Below are positions 36,422 to 47,020 of a stretch of 64,000 nucleotides of DNA, one piece after another. Position 1 is the first letter of the stretch. Each line of letters begins with the position of its first letter. The position numbers were made by a program, and so were the translations under genes. Source of the stretch: Panacagrimonas perspica (GTDB lineage Bacteria > Pseudomonadota > Gammaproteobacteria > Nevskiales > Nevskiaceae); NCBI RefSeq assembly GCF_004364935.1, contig NZ_SOBT01000009.1:519994-583993 (forward strand). The letters run 5' to 3'. Under the pieces are notes generated by a model. It was not told where the DNA came from. It ran no database searches and was given only the letters and a program-made list of their open reading frames with translations.

Positions 36422-37654
36422 ATGTCCTCTTACCTGTTCACGTCCGAATCCGTCTCCGAAGGCCACCCCGACAAGGTCGCCGACCAGATCTCCGACGCGA
36501 TCCTCGACGCCATCCTGGCGCAGGATCCGCGCGCACGTGTGGCCTGCGAAACCCTGGTCAAGACCGGCGTCGCCGTCGTGGCCGGCGAGATCACGACCAC
36601 CGCGTGGGCCGATTTCGAGACGATCGCGCGCCGCGTCATCACCGGCATCGGCTACGACAATTCCTCGGTCGGCTACGACGGCGCCACCTGCGGCGTCCTC
36701 AACTTCATCGGCAAGCAGTCGCCCGACATCAACATGGGCGTGGACCGCAAGAAGCCCGAGGAACAGGGCGCTGGCGACCAGGGCCTGATGTTCGGCTTCG
36801 CCTGCAACGAGACGCCGGAACTCATGCCGGCCCCGATCCACTACGCGCATCGCCTCGTCGAGCGCCAGAGCAAGGTGCGCAAGCAGAAGAATTCGCCGCT
36901 GGCCTGGCTGCGCCCGGACGCGAAGTCGCAGGTCACGCTGCGTTACGACGGCAACAAGATCGCCGGCATCGACGCGGTGGTGCTGTCCACGCAGCACGGC
37001 CCCGAAGTCAGCCTCAAGAAGCTGCGTGAAGCGGTGATGGAAGAGGTGATTCTGCCGGTCCTGCCGAAGAAGTGGATCGACAAGAAGACCAAGTTCCACA
37101 TCAACCCGACCGGCAACTTCGTCATCGGTGGTCCGGTGGGCGACTGCGGCCTGACCGGCCGCAAGATCATCGTCGACTCGTACGGCGGCTATGCCCGTCA
37201 CGGCGGCGGTGCGTTCTCGGGCAAGGATCCGTCGAAGGTCGACCGCAGCGCCGCGTACGCGGGCCGCTACGTCGCCAAGAACATCGTCGCCGCGGGCCTC
37301 GCCGACAAGTGCGAGATCCAGGTCAGCTACGCCATCGGCGTCGCCGAACCGACCTCGATCTCGGTGACCACGTTCGGCACCGGCAAGATCGGCGACGACC
37401 ACATCGAAAAGCTGGTGCGCAAGCATTTCGACCTGCGCCCCTACGGCATCATCAAGATGCTGGATCTCATCCACCCGATGTACGAGCTGACCGCGTCCTA
37501 CGGCCACTTCGGCCGCAAGCCGTTCGAGCACACGTATCACTGGGAAGAGAGCGTTGGCGGCAAGACGGTCAAGAAGTCCACGACCCACACCGCCTTCTCG
37601 TGGGAAAAGACCGACAAGGCCGCGCTGCTGCGCGATGCCGCCGGCCTCAAGTAA
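36422..37654 (+). CDS. metK: S-adenosylmethionine synthase
   Basis: This 410-aa MetK makes SAM from methionine and ATP. Conserved blocks include [23 protein letters not shown] (ATP-binding), [30 protein letters not shown] and the C-terminal [16 protein letters not shown] 36422 has GGGAG six bases upstream. It heads the operon metK-ahcY-GNAT-metF, placing SAM synthesis, SAH removal and methyl supply under one transcript. Confidence 0.97.
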   Translation: MSSYLFTSESVSEGHPDKVADQISDAILDAILAQDPRARVACETLVKTGVAVVAGEITTTAWADFETIARRVITGIGYDNSSVGYDGATCGVLNFIGKQSPDINMGVDRKKPEEQGAGDQGLMFGFACNETPELMPAPIHYAHRLVERQSKVRKQKNSPLAWLRPDAKSQVTLRYDGNKIAGIDAVVLSTQHGPEVSLKKLREAVMEEVILPVLPKKWIDKKTKFHINPTGNFVIGGPVGDCGLTGRKIIVDSYGGYARHGGGAFSGKDPSKVDRSAAYAGRYVAKNIVAAGLADKCEIQVSYAIGVAEPTSISVTTFGTGKIGDDHIEKLVRKHFDLRPYGIIKMLDLIHPMYELTASYGHFGRKPFEHTYHWEESVGGKTVKKSTTHTAFSWEKTDKAALLRDAAGLK

Positions 37655-37678
37655 GCGACATCTTCCGGAGTCCACGCC

Positions 37679-39121
<1,443 letters not shown>

Positions 39122-39128
39122 GGAACGG

Positions 39129-39554
39129 GTGGCGGGGGACTGGTCCATCGCGGCGATCGCGGAACAAGAATCCGCGACCGCCGACGCGATCATCGAACTG
39201 CTGAAGGACTACAACCAGCAGTTCATCGGTCGCGCGCCGTACTCGACGTTCCGTCTTGCAGCACGTGACACGGAAGGCCGCCTCATCGGCGGCCTTCTCG
39301 GCGAATGGCGCAGCTACTGGCTGCACGTGGACATCCTCGTCGTCACCGAGCCCTATCGCCGCAGCGGCCTGGGTTCGGCGCTGATGGCGGAGGCCGAGCG
39401 CGAGGCGCGAGCCAAACAATACAAGGGCATCTTCCTCGACACCTTCGAGTTCCAGGCGCCAAGGTTCTACGAAAAGCTCGGCTACACGCGCTTCGGATGC
39501 ATCCAGAACTACACCGACGGCTTCGATCGTCACTTCTACGAGAAACGCCTGTGA
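39129..39554 (+). CDS. GNAT-family N-acetyltransferase
   Basis: This 141-aa protein starts with GTG, 7 bp after ahcY. The acetyl-CoA-binding segment PYRRSGLGSALMAEAE and the late strand-helix FQAPRFYEKLGYTRFG define the GNAT fold. Its stop overlaps the metF GTG (GTGA), so it is embedded in the methyl-cycle operon. Substrate unknown; an amine or a protein N-terminus is possible. Confidence 0.88.
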   Translation: MAGDWSIAAIAEQESATADAIIELLKDYNQQFIGRAPYSTFRLAARDTEGRLIGGLLGEWRSYWLHVDILVVTEPYRRSGLGSALMAEAEREARAKQYKGIFLDTFEFQAPRFYEKLGYTRFGCIQNYTDGFDRHFYEKRL

Positions 39555-40402
39555 GCGCCGCCGGTCCTTCGTACTCCTTCGAGCTGTTCCCGCCGCGCAC
39601 GCCGGAAGGCGCAGCCAAGCTGCCGGCCGTCGTCGCCAAGCTCGCATCGGTCAAGCCCTCGTTCTTCAGCGTCACCTACGGCGCCGGCGGATCGGACCAG
39701 GACGGCACCTACGAAACCGTGTGCCGCGTCGTGACCGACACCGGCATCGAGGCGGCACCGCATCTGACCTGCGTGGGCTCGACGCGCGCGAAGGTGGCCG
39801 AGCTGCTGGGTCGCTACAAGGCCGCGGGCGTGAAGCGCATCGTCGCGCTGCGTGGCGACCTGCCGGCGACATCGCATGGAACCGAAGCGCCGGGCGAGTT
39901 CGGGTACGCCAACGAACTGGTCGAGTTCATCCGGGTCACGCACGGCCGCGACTTCCAGATCGAAGTCGCGGCCTATCCCGAGATGCACCCGCAAGCCGCA
40001 AGCCCCGAGGCGGACTTCGCCGCGTTCAAGCGCAAGGCCGAGGCAGGCGCGGATACGGCGATCACGCAGTACTTCTTCAACGCGGATGCGTATTTCGATT
40101 TCCAGAATCGATGCGCGCGCGCGAACCTGAAGATTCCGATCGTGGCCGGCATCATGCCGATCACCAACCACGCGCAGCTCACGCGCTTCTCCGCCGCCTG
40201 CGGCGCCGAGATCCCGCGCTGGATCCGGCTGCGCCTGGAACTGCTGAAGGACGACAAGGCCGCGATCCTCGATTTCGGCACCGAGGTGGTCACGCGGCTG
40301 TGCGAGACCTTGATCAAGGGCGGCGCGCCGGGAATCCACTTCTACACGCTGAATCAGAGCGAACCGACGTTGCGCTTGTGGCGGAATCTGGGCCTGTCGT
40401 AG
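39551..40402 (+). CDS. metF: 5,10-methylenetetrahydrofolate reductase
   Basis: This 283-aa FAD enzyme makes 5-methyl-THF for methionine synthase. Landmarks are SFELFPPRTPEG, FFSVTYGAGGS, PHLTCVGS, RGDLP, AAYPEMHPQA, ITQYFFNADAYF and PGIHFYTLNQ. GTG 39551 overlaps the GNAT stop and lies just before the first conserved strand, so the long upstream frame is rejected. Confidence 0.95.
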   Translation: MSAAGPSYSFELFPPRTPEGAAKLPAVVAKLASVKPSFFSVTYGAGGSDQDGTYETVCRVVTDTGIEAAPHLTCVGSTRAKVAELLGRYKAAGVKRIVALRGDLPATSHGTEAPGEFGYANELVEFIRVTHGRDFQIEVAAYPEMHPQAASPEADFAAFKRKAEAGADTAITQYFFNADAYFDFQNRCARANLKIPIVAGIMPITNHAQLTRFSAACGAEIPRWIRLRLELLKDDKAAILDFGTEVVTRLCETLIKGGAPGIHFYTLNQSEPTLRLWRNLGLS

Positions 40403-40467
40403 CCCGGGTGCAGTCCGGGGTCCCCCTCGATCAGCGACGGAAAGCCCCGGACTTCGTCCGGGCTACG
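40398..40467. repeat. REP-like palindromic element
   Basis: This is a full element overlapping the metF stop region. The left core is a degenerate GGGTGCAGTCC and the right core is GGACTTCGTCC. It lies between convergent metF and the SDR gene. Confidence 0.85.
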
Positions 40468-40478
40468 GTGGCGTTTCC

Positions 40479-41216
40479 TCAATAAGGGCTCGCCGTCGGA
40501 CGCACGATGATCTCGTTCACATCGACATCGTCCGGCTGCTCGATCGAGAACGCGATGGCACGGCCGATCGCTTCGGGCGGGATCGCGATCTTGCGGAATT
40601 CGCGCATGCCTTCCTGCATGCCCTCGTGCGTGATCGTGCTCGCGAGCTCGGATTCCGTGACACCCGGCGAGATCACCGTGACGCGCACGTCGGCGCCCAC
40701 TTCCTGGCGCAGGCCTTCCGAGATCGCCAGCACGGCGAACTTCGTCGCGCAGTAGACGGCGGCGCCGGCGAACACGGCGTGTCCGCCGATCGACGAGACA
40801 TTGATGAACTGGCCGCTCTTCTGCTTCTTGAAGATCGGCAGGCCCGCCGCGATGCCGTGCAGCACGCCGCGGATGTTGACGTCGATCATCTGGTTCCACT
40901 CGCCGACCTTCAGCGCATCGAGCGGCGACAGCGGCATCAGGCCGGCGTTGTTGATGATCACGTCGATCTTGCCGAAGGCCTCGTGCGCGTCGTCGACGAA
41001 GGCCTGCATGTCGTCGAGGTTCGCCACGTCGAGCCGGCGAAAGCGCGCTGATCCACCTGCGACCTTGATCTCGGCGGCGAGCTTCTCGAGACGATCCGTG
41101 CGACGCGCGCCCAGCACGACGTGGGCACCGCGCTGTGCGAGCAGACGGGCGGTGGCTTCGCCGATGCCGCTGCTGGCGCCGGTGATGAGGACAACCTTGT
41201 TCTGGATGCTGGACAT
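40479..41216 (-). CDS. short-chain dehydrogenase/reductase
   Basis: This 245-aa SDR has the nucleotide-binding TGASSGIGEATA, the NNAG motif (INNAGLMPLSPLDAL), catalytic Ser in NVSSIGG and the YCATK active site. The ARRTDRL segment suggests NADP preference. ATG 41216 has GGGAG six bases upstream. It is transcribed in the same direction as the aldo/keto reductase, separated by a repeat. Substrate unknown. Confidence 0.92.
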   Translation of the reverse strand: MSSIQNKVVLITGASSGIGEATARLLAQRGAHVVLGARRTDRLEKLAAEIKVAGGSARFRRLDVANLDDMQAFVDDAHEAFGKIDVIINNAGLMPLSPLDALKVGEWNQMIDVNIRGVLHGIAAGLPIFKKQKSGQFINVSSIGGHAVFAGAAVYCATKFAVLAISEGLRQEVGADVRVTVISPGVTESELASTITHEGMQEGMREFRKIAIPPEAIGRAIAFSIEQPDDVDVNEIIVRPTASPY

Positions 41217-41263
41217 GGAAATCTCCCGCGAGGTGGATGAAGCCTTGTTCGGGCGAGCGCCGG

Positions 41264-41335
41264 CGTAGCCCGGGTGCAACCCGGGACTCGCGCTCTGACG
41301 ATGAGGGACCGGCCCCGGGTTGCACCCGGGCTACG
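41264..41335. repeat. REP-like palindromic element
   Basis: This is a full element with GGGTGCAACCC and GGGTTGCACCC cores, the only matched pair of this core type in the window. It separates the aldo/keto reductase from the SDR gene. Confidence 0.9.
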
Positions 41336-41369
41336 CGCGGCGAGGATCCGTCGCGCGCGCGACGACGCC

Positions 41370-42368
<999 letters not shown>

Positions 42369-42547
42369 CTGGAGCTCCTGTTCGTTTTCAATGCCTGCTG
42401 CGGTGAAAGCAGAATAGAAGGGGCACCGTGACCGCAGTTAGCCCATTGCTGCCGGATGATTGCCTGATCCTGCACATCGTCCTGGCGCCCCTTCCGCGTG
42501 CAAGGCCCGCGCGTATCATCGATCCGTCTCCCCAAGGAGCGAACGCC

Positions 42548-43495
42548 ATGAATACCAAGGTTTCCAGGCTGATCAGCCTCGGCGCGGGTCTCGAAGCACA
42601 GCAGGCCGAACTCGCCGACCGCATTGCCCGAAACGCACCCGGCGAGGGCATGCACGAATGTGCAATCCCCGGCGTTGGCCTGCTGCGTTTCAACTCGCCC
42701 TCGCAGCCGACGCCGTCGGTCTACGAACCGAGCCTGTGCATCGTCGTGCAGGGCCGGAAGATCGCGCATCTCGCCGACGAGACCTACACGTACGACCCGC
42801 TGAACTACCTGGTCGTGTCGATGACGCTGCCGGTGATGGGCCAGGTGATCGAGGCCACGCCCGAAAAGCCCTACCTGTGCCTGCGCATCAACATCGACAC
42901 GGCGCTGATCGGTGAACTGCAGCAGCAGGTCACCACGCCGGCACCGGATGCCGCGGCCAGCGGCCGTGCGATCTTCCTGGCCCGTACCAGCGCGCCGCTG
43001 CTCGATGCGGTGCTGCGCCTCGTGCGCCTGCTCGACACGCCGGAAGAAGCCGCGATCCTGGCGCCGCTGGCCCTGCGCGAAATCCACTACCGCGTGCTCG
43101 CCGGCGAACTCGGTCACCGGCTGCGCGAGCTGTGCGTCATCGACAGCCAGTCGCAGCGCATCGCACGCGCCATCGAACTTCTGAAGCGGCGCTTTCACGA
43201 ATCGCTGCGCATCGAGGAACTCGCCGCCGCCGCGCACATGAGCAGCTCGTCGCTGCATCACCGCTTCAAGGCCGTCACCGCGATGTCGCCGCTGCAGTTC
43301 CAGAAGCACTTGCGGCTGCAGGAAGCGCGGCGCCTGATGATGATCGAGAACATCGAGGCCGCGTCGGCGGCACATCGCGTGGGTTACGAAAGCCCGTCGC
43401 AGTTCACCCGCGAATACCGGCGCCTGTTCGGCGCCCCGCCGCGGCAGGAAGTGGAGGCCGCGCGCCTCGCCGGCCGGCTCGCCGTCGGCGGATAA
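42548..43495 (+). CDS. AraC-family transcriptional regulator (AraC_N type)
   Basis: This 315-aa protein has the AraC_N domain (PF06719) at about residues 30-185 with YEPSLCIVVQGRK and LVVSMTLPVMGQV. The AraC DNA-binding domain follows at about 215-305 (EELAAAAHMSSSSLHHRFK; AHRVGYESPSQFTREYRRLFG). AAGGAG lies upstream of ATG 42548. The divergent neighbour is the aldo/keto reductase, its likely target together with the SDR gene. Confidence 0.93.
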   Translation: MNTKVSRLISLGAGLEAQQAELADRIARNAPGEGMHECAIPGVGLLRFNSPSQPTPSVYEPSLCIVVQGRKIAHLADETYTYDPLNYLVVSMTLPVMGQVIEATPEKPYLCLRINIDTALIGELQQQVTTPAPDAAASGRAIFLARTSAPLLDAVLRLVRLLDTPEEAAILAPLALREIHYRVLAGELGHRLRELCVIDSQSQRIARAIELLKRRFHESLRIEELAAAAHMSSSSLHHRFKAVTAMSPLQFQKHLRLQEARRLMMIENIEAASAAHRVGYESPSQFTREYRRLFGAPPRQEVEAARLAGRLAVGG

Positions 43496-43563
43496 CGTAG
43501 CCCGGACGAAGTCCGGGTTTCACTCGAGTGCGGAACGCAACCCCGGACTTCGTCCGGGCTACG
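43496..43563. repeat. REP-like palindromic element
   Basis: This is a full element with GGACGAAGTCC and GGACTTCGTCC cores. It starts within 2 bp of the AraC stop and precedes the convergent NUDIX gene. Confidence 0.9.
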
Positions 43564-43570
43564 GGATGGT

Positions 43571-44098
43571 TCAGCCCGCCCCGCGCACCCAGTCCACCGT
43601 CTTCGGGTCGAAACCCTTGCCGCGCAACCAGTCACGCAGCGCGTAGCCGGTGCCGGCGTCCCAGTACCTGGCTTCCTCGAAGGTCTCGTACTTGTAGTCG
43701 TTGAGTTCTTCGTTGAGCTTCACGGTGCCGGTCGCCGGCACGTGGTACGCGATGATCAGCTGGTTCATGCGACGGAACTCGTAGATGCCGACGAAGTTCG
43801 CGCACTGCGGTTCCAGATCCAGCTCTTCCTTGACCTCGCGCATGACGCCCGTCACCGGGTCCTCACCGCGCTCCAGGAAGCCGGTGATCAGCGCGTACCA
43901 GTCCTTCGGCCAGGCGATGTTGCGCGCCAGCAGCACCTTGCCCTCGTGCTCGACGATGGCGGCCACTACGGGAACGGGGTTGTCCCATTGGACGAAGCCG
44001 CATTCCGGGGTCACGCAGGCGTTTCGCTGCATGCCGCCGGTGTGGACCATCTGGAGGGTCTGGCCGCATTGCGGGCAGTAGATATAGGGACGGCTCAT
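43571..44098 (-). CDS. NUDIX hydrolase with zinc ribbon
   Basis: This 175-aa protein has an N-terminal zinc ribbon (CPQCGQ and a second Cys pair in CVTPEC), then a Nudix domain with GFLERGEDPVTG and REVKEELDL. The layout recalls the zinc-ribbon NADH pyrophosphatase (NudC) group but is shorter. Substrate not predictable. The ATG overlaps the stop of the hotdog-fold gene (ATGA), so the two are coupled. Confidence 0.9.
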   Translation of the reverse strand: MSRPYIYCPQCGQTLQMVHTGGMQRNACVTPECGFVQWDNPVPVVAAIVEHEGKVLLARNIAWPKDWYALITGFLERGEDPVTGVMREVKEELDLEPQCANFVGIYEFRRMNQLIIAYHVPATGTVKLNEELNDYKYETFEEARYWDAGTGYALRDWLRGKGFDPKTVDWVRGAG

Positions 44099-44565
44099 GC
44101 GGCGGGCTTCCGGGTCGCAGGGGTTTCGGGGAGGAGTGCAGTGTAGACGCCGTGGTGGCGCGCGACCTCCACGTCGCCCACGCGGATCACCGTCGTCAGG
44201 GCCTGGCGTGCGCGTCCGTGTTGGCGGAAATACTGGATCAGCGCATCCAGATCGTCACCGGCGCACCGGCTTTCCACCGTGCAGTCGGCCGTCGCCGGCG
44301 CCAGGAATTCGGTGCGGCCTTCCTTGCCCACCAGCTTGGTCTCCAGCCCGGCCCGCACGAACGCCGCGTGCAGCAGCATCCAGCCGCCCACCAGCCCGAC
44401 GGCCGCCAGCGCGCCGCCGAAGACGGTGCCATGCGGATTCACGTTGGGCGCCAGCGGCAGGTGCAGCAGCAGGTGTTCGCGCCCGGCGCCCTGCACCCGC
44501 AGGTCCATGTGGCGGCTGAGCGGGATGTGCGTGTGCAGGTAGCGTTCGAGTTCGTCGGCGGTCAT
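44095..44565 (-). CDS. YiiD C-terminal-type hotdog thioesterase-like protein
   Basis: This 156-aa protein has the PF09500 (YiiD_C) pattern: a hotdog fold with PLAPNVNPHGTVFGGALAA on the central helix and GRTEFLAPATADCTVE strands. It is a putative acyl-CoA thioesterase. It is the first gene of a two-gene unit with the NUDIX hydrolase. Confidence 0.85.
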   Translation of the reverse strand: MTADELERYLHTHIPLSRHMDLRVQGAGREHLLLHLPLAPNVNPHGTVFGGALAAVGLVGGWMLLHAAFVRAGLETKLVGKEGRTEFLAPATADCTVESRCAGDDLDALIQYFRQHGRARQALTTVIRVGDVEVARHHGVYTALLPETPATRKPAA

Positions 44566-44732
44566 CCGCAGACGCTATCCCGGTGCCGCACGCGGCTCAA
44601 CCGCGGCACGGGGACGGGCGCTAGACTCCGGGCATGGACGGGGAGCCCATCACGCGGATATCGGCGACAGCGGTCGTGCCCGTCACGCGCGCTCCACGGC
44701 TCCCTTCGCGTCGATAGCCCGGAGCGCCTGCC

Positions 44733-46529
44733 CTGGACATCCGTTCACTGCTGGCGCAGACCCATCTCTTCGTCGCGCTGTCCAGCCCCGCGCTGGATCA
44801 CCTCGTGGCCGCCACCCGCGTACGTCATCTGGCCAGCGGCGAAACACTGCTGGGCATCGGCACTCCGGCGGACAGCTTGTACATCGTCGCCGTCGGCCGG
44901 CTGCGCGTGGCGCTGGAGAACGGCGCGATCGTGAACGACGTCGGCCGGCTCGAACCGGTCGGAGAGATCAGCCTGCTTTCCGGTGAAGCGCGCACCGCCA
45001 ACGTCTACGCCGTGCGCGACACCACGGTGCTGGAGATCAGTCGGCTGGCGCTGTACGAGGTCTTCGCGCAGCACCCGTCGGCGCTGCTCGCGATGAGCCG
45101 GATGATCATCCAGCGCCTGCGCCAGAACCAGCGCGCGGCGCAGCTTGCTTCCGTGCGCCGTTCGCGGTCCTTCGCGCTGCTGCCCGCGGGCCCCTCGGTG
45201 GATGTCGAGACCTTCGCCGACGCGTTGTGCCGCGAACTCGCGCCCGCGGGCAGCGTCGAGAAACTCGATGCGGCCACCGTCGATTCGGCGCTCGGCGCCG
45301 GCAGCGCGCAGATCGCACCGGGCGCCGAGGGCGAGGAACGCCTGATCGAGTGGCTGCAGGCGCACGAGCTCGAGCATTCGCACCTGGTCTACGTCGGCAC
45401 GCCGGATCGCGGCCAATGGTCGCGACGCAGCATCCGCCAGGCCGATCGCGTGCTGGTGCTGGCCAATGCCGCCGACGATCCGGCCACCAGCACCGTCATC
45501 GCCGATCTGCGCGCCAGCGGCCTGCGCGTGCCGGTGAACCTGGTGCTGCTGCGCCCCGAGGGCGCCACAGAGCGACGCGTGCTCGAGTGGCGCGAGGCCA
45601 CCGGCGCCAGCGCGCACTATTTCGTCCGCCCGGGCACGCCGCGCGACATCGGACGTCTGGCGCGCAGCCTCACCGGCCGCGCCGTCGGCCTGGTGCTCGG
45701 CGGCGGCGGCGCACGCGGCTTTGCGCACCTGGGCGTCCTGCGCGCGCTCGAAGAACTGAAGATCGACGTGGACGTCACCGGCGGCTCGAGCATGGGCGCC
45801 TTCATCTCGGCCTTGTGCGCCTGCGGCCACAGCAGCACGGAGATCCTGCGCCTGACGCGCGAGACGTTCGTGACCCGCAACCTGCTCAACGATTATCTGT
45901 TTCCCAGCGTCTCGCTGATCCGCGGCCGCAAGTTCCTGCGCCGTCTCGAGGACATCTTCGGCGACCGCCGCATCGAAGAACTGCAGACGCCGTACTACTG
46001 CGTCTCCACCAATCTGACGCGCGGCACCGCCTGCATCCACGATCGTGGTCCGCTGCACCTGTGGCTGGGCACCAGCATGTGCATCCCCGGCGTGGCGCCG
46101 CCGGTGGCCTACAAGGGCGAGCTGTACGTCGACGGCGCGGTGGTGAACAGCCTGCCGACCGACGTCATGCAGGCGCTCGAGCGCGGGCCGATCATCGCCT
46201 CCGATGTCAGCACCGAGGGCGGCATCGCCGCGCCCGGCATCGAAGGGCCCGATCCCGAAGGCCTCTTGAAGTGGACGCACAGCGAGAAGCGGCCGAGCCT
46301 GCTGTCGATCCTGTTCCGCACGGCGACGCTGACCAGCGAGTCGGGCGTGTCGGCACGCGCCGCGCGCGCCGACCTGTACCTGCGCATGCCGGTGCTCGGC
46401 ATCGGCATGTTCGACTGGAAGCGCATCGACGAACTGGCCGAACGCGGCTACGCGTACGCGATGGAGAAACTGCCGCCGTTCCGCGACTCGATGGACCTCA
46501 ACGGCGGACGTCCGTCCCATCCAGGCTGA
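44733..46529 (+). CDS. cyclic-nucleotide-binding patatin-like phospholipase
   Basis: A cNMP-binding domain (about residues 8-120; GETLLGIGTPADSLY, GEISLLSGEARTA) leads, followed by a linker region and a patatin domain (about 310-500). The patatin domain has the oxyanion loop GGGGARGFAHLG, nucleophile GGSSMG (Ser353) and catalytic DGA in VDGAVVN. This is the neuropathy-target-esterase-like arrangement of bacterial lysophospholipases. The frame upstream of GTG 44805 is coding-like back to a stop at 44715. It contains no ATG, GTG or TTG, so the rare start CTG 44733 with GGAG eight bases upstream is proposed. This gives 598 aa. Confidence 0.85.
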   Translation: MDIRSLLAQTHLFVALSSPALDHLVAATRVRHLASGETLLGIGTPADSLYIVAVGRLRVALENGAIVNDVGRLEPVGEISLLSGEARTANVYAVRDTTVLEISRLALYEVFAQHPSALLAMSRMIIQRLRQNQRAAQLASVRRSRSFALLPAGPSVDVETFADALCRELAPAGSVEKLDAATVDSALGAGSAQIAPGAEGEERLIEWLQAHELEHSHLVYVGTPDRGQWSRRSIRQADRVLVLANAADDPATSTVIADLRASGLRVPVNLVLLRPEGATERRVLEWREATGASAHYFVRPGTPRDIGRLARSLTGRAVGLVLGGGGARGFAHLGVLRALEELKIDVDVTGGSSMGAFISALCACGHSSTEILRLTRETFVTRNLLNDYLFPSVSLIRGRKFLRRLEDIFGDRRIEELQTPYYCVSTNLTRGTACIHDRGPLHLWLGTSMCIPGVAPPVAYKGELYVDGAVVNSLPTDVMQALERGPIIASDVSTEGGIAAPGIEGPDPEGLLKWTHSEKRPSLLSILFRTATLTSESGVSARAARADLYLRMPVLGIGMFDWKRIDELAERGYAYAMEKLPPFRDSMDLNGGRPSHPG

Positions 46530-46633
46530 GGACGGCGGAACCGCTTCGCAGGCTGCCCGGCCCTCAACCTGCATCCTGCAAACCGCAGCCCGGACGCTCC
46601 GCGGGCCACCGGATTTACGAATTGCAAGATGTT

Positions 46634-46652
46634 GATTTGTATAAAACAAATC
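46634..46652. promoter_or_regulatory. AT-rich inverted repeat upstream of the 69-aa membrane protein gene
   Basis: GATTTGT and ACAAATC flank ATAAA and overlap a TATAAA-like -10 sequence, 58 bp before the small gene. Its low GC content stands out. It could be an operator at a promoter. Confidence 0.4.
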
Positions 46653-46709
46653 GCTCTCCTGAACTTGGCATGAAGGGCGCATGGAGACCTCCACGCAAGG
46701 AGAGTCGAC

Positions 46710-46919
46710 ATGCCCACCATCTGGATCGCCGTACTTCTGAGTGCCTGCACCTTCGGTGGTGCCCTCGCCGTGATCGAGGTTTCCGGTGACTTCGCGCAAC
46801 TGGCGAAAGGCATCTACGCGCTGGCGGTGCTGGGCATCGCGGCCTACCTGGTGACACGCGACAGCCCGGACACCGACGACTTCGCCTCGGGCGCCCTCGA
46901 ACCCCAATCCGAAACCTGA
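46710..46919 (+). CDS. small two-helix membrane protein
   Basis: This 69-aa product has two hydrophobic helices (about residues 4-22 and 32-49) and an acidic tail. AAGGAG lies eight bases before the ATG, an exceptionally good site for this window. Function unknown. Its own AT-rich promoter region suggests separate regulation. Confidence 0.65.
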   Translation: MPTIWIAVLLSACTFGGALAVIEVSGDFAQLAKGIYALAVLGIAAYLVTRDSPDTDDFASGALEPQSET

Positions 46920-47020
46920 CGCCCGCGACCTCGCGAAGCGTGTAGAACCTGTCGTCCTGCACGTCGATCGCGAGTCCCCTCGCGCTCGAAACCCGCGCGC
47001 TCCCGAAACGGCTCCGGCAC

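Noticed and set aside
36205-37678. SAM or SAH riboswitch upstream of metK or ahcY
   Set aside because: No known aptamer core was recognised; only 24 bp separate metK and ahcY, and the metK leader shows just a short palindrome.
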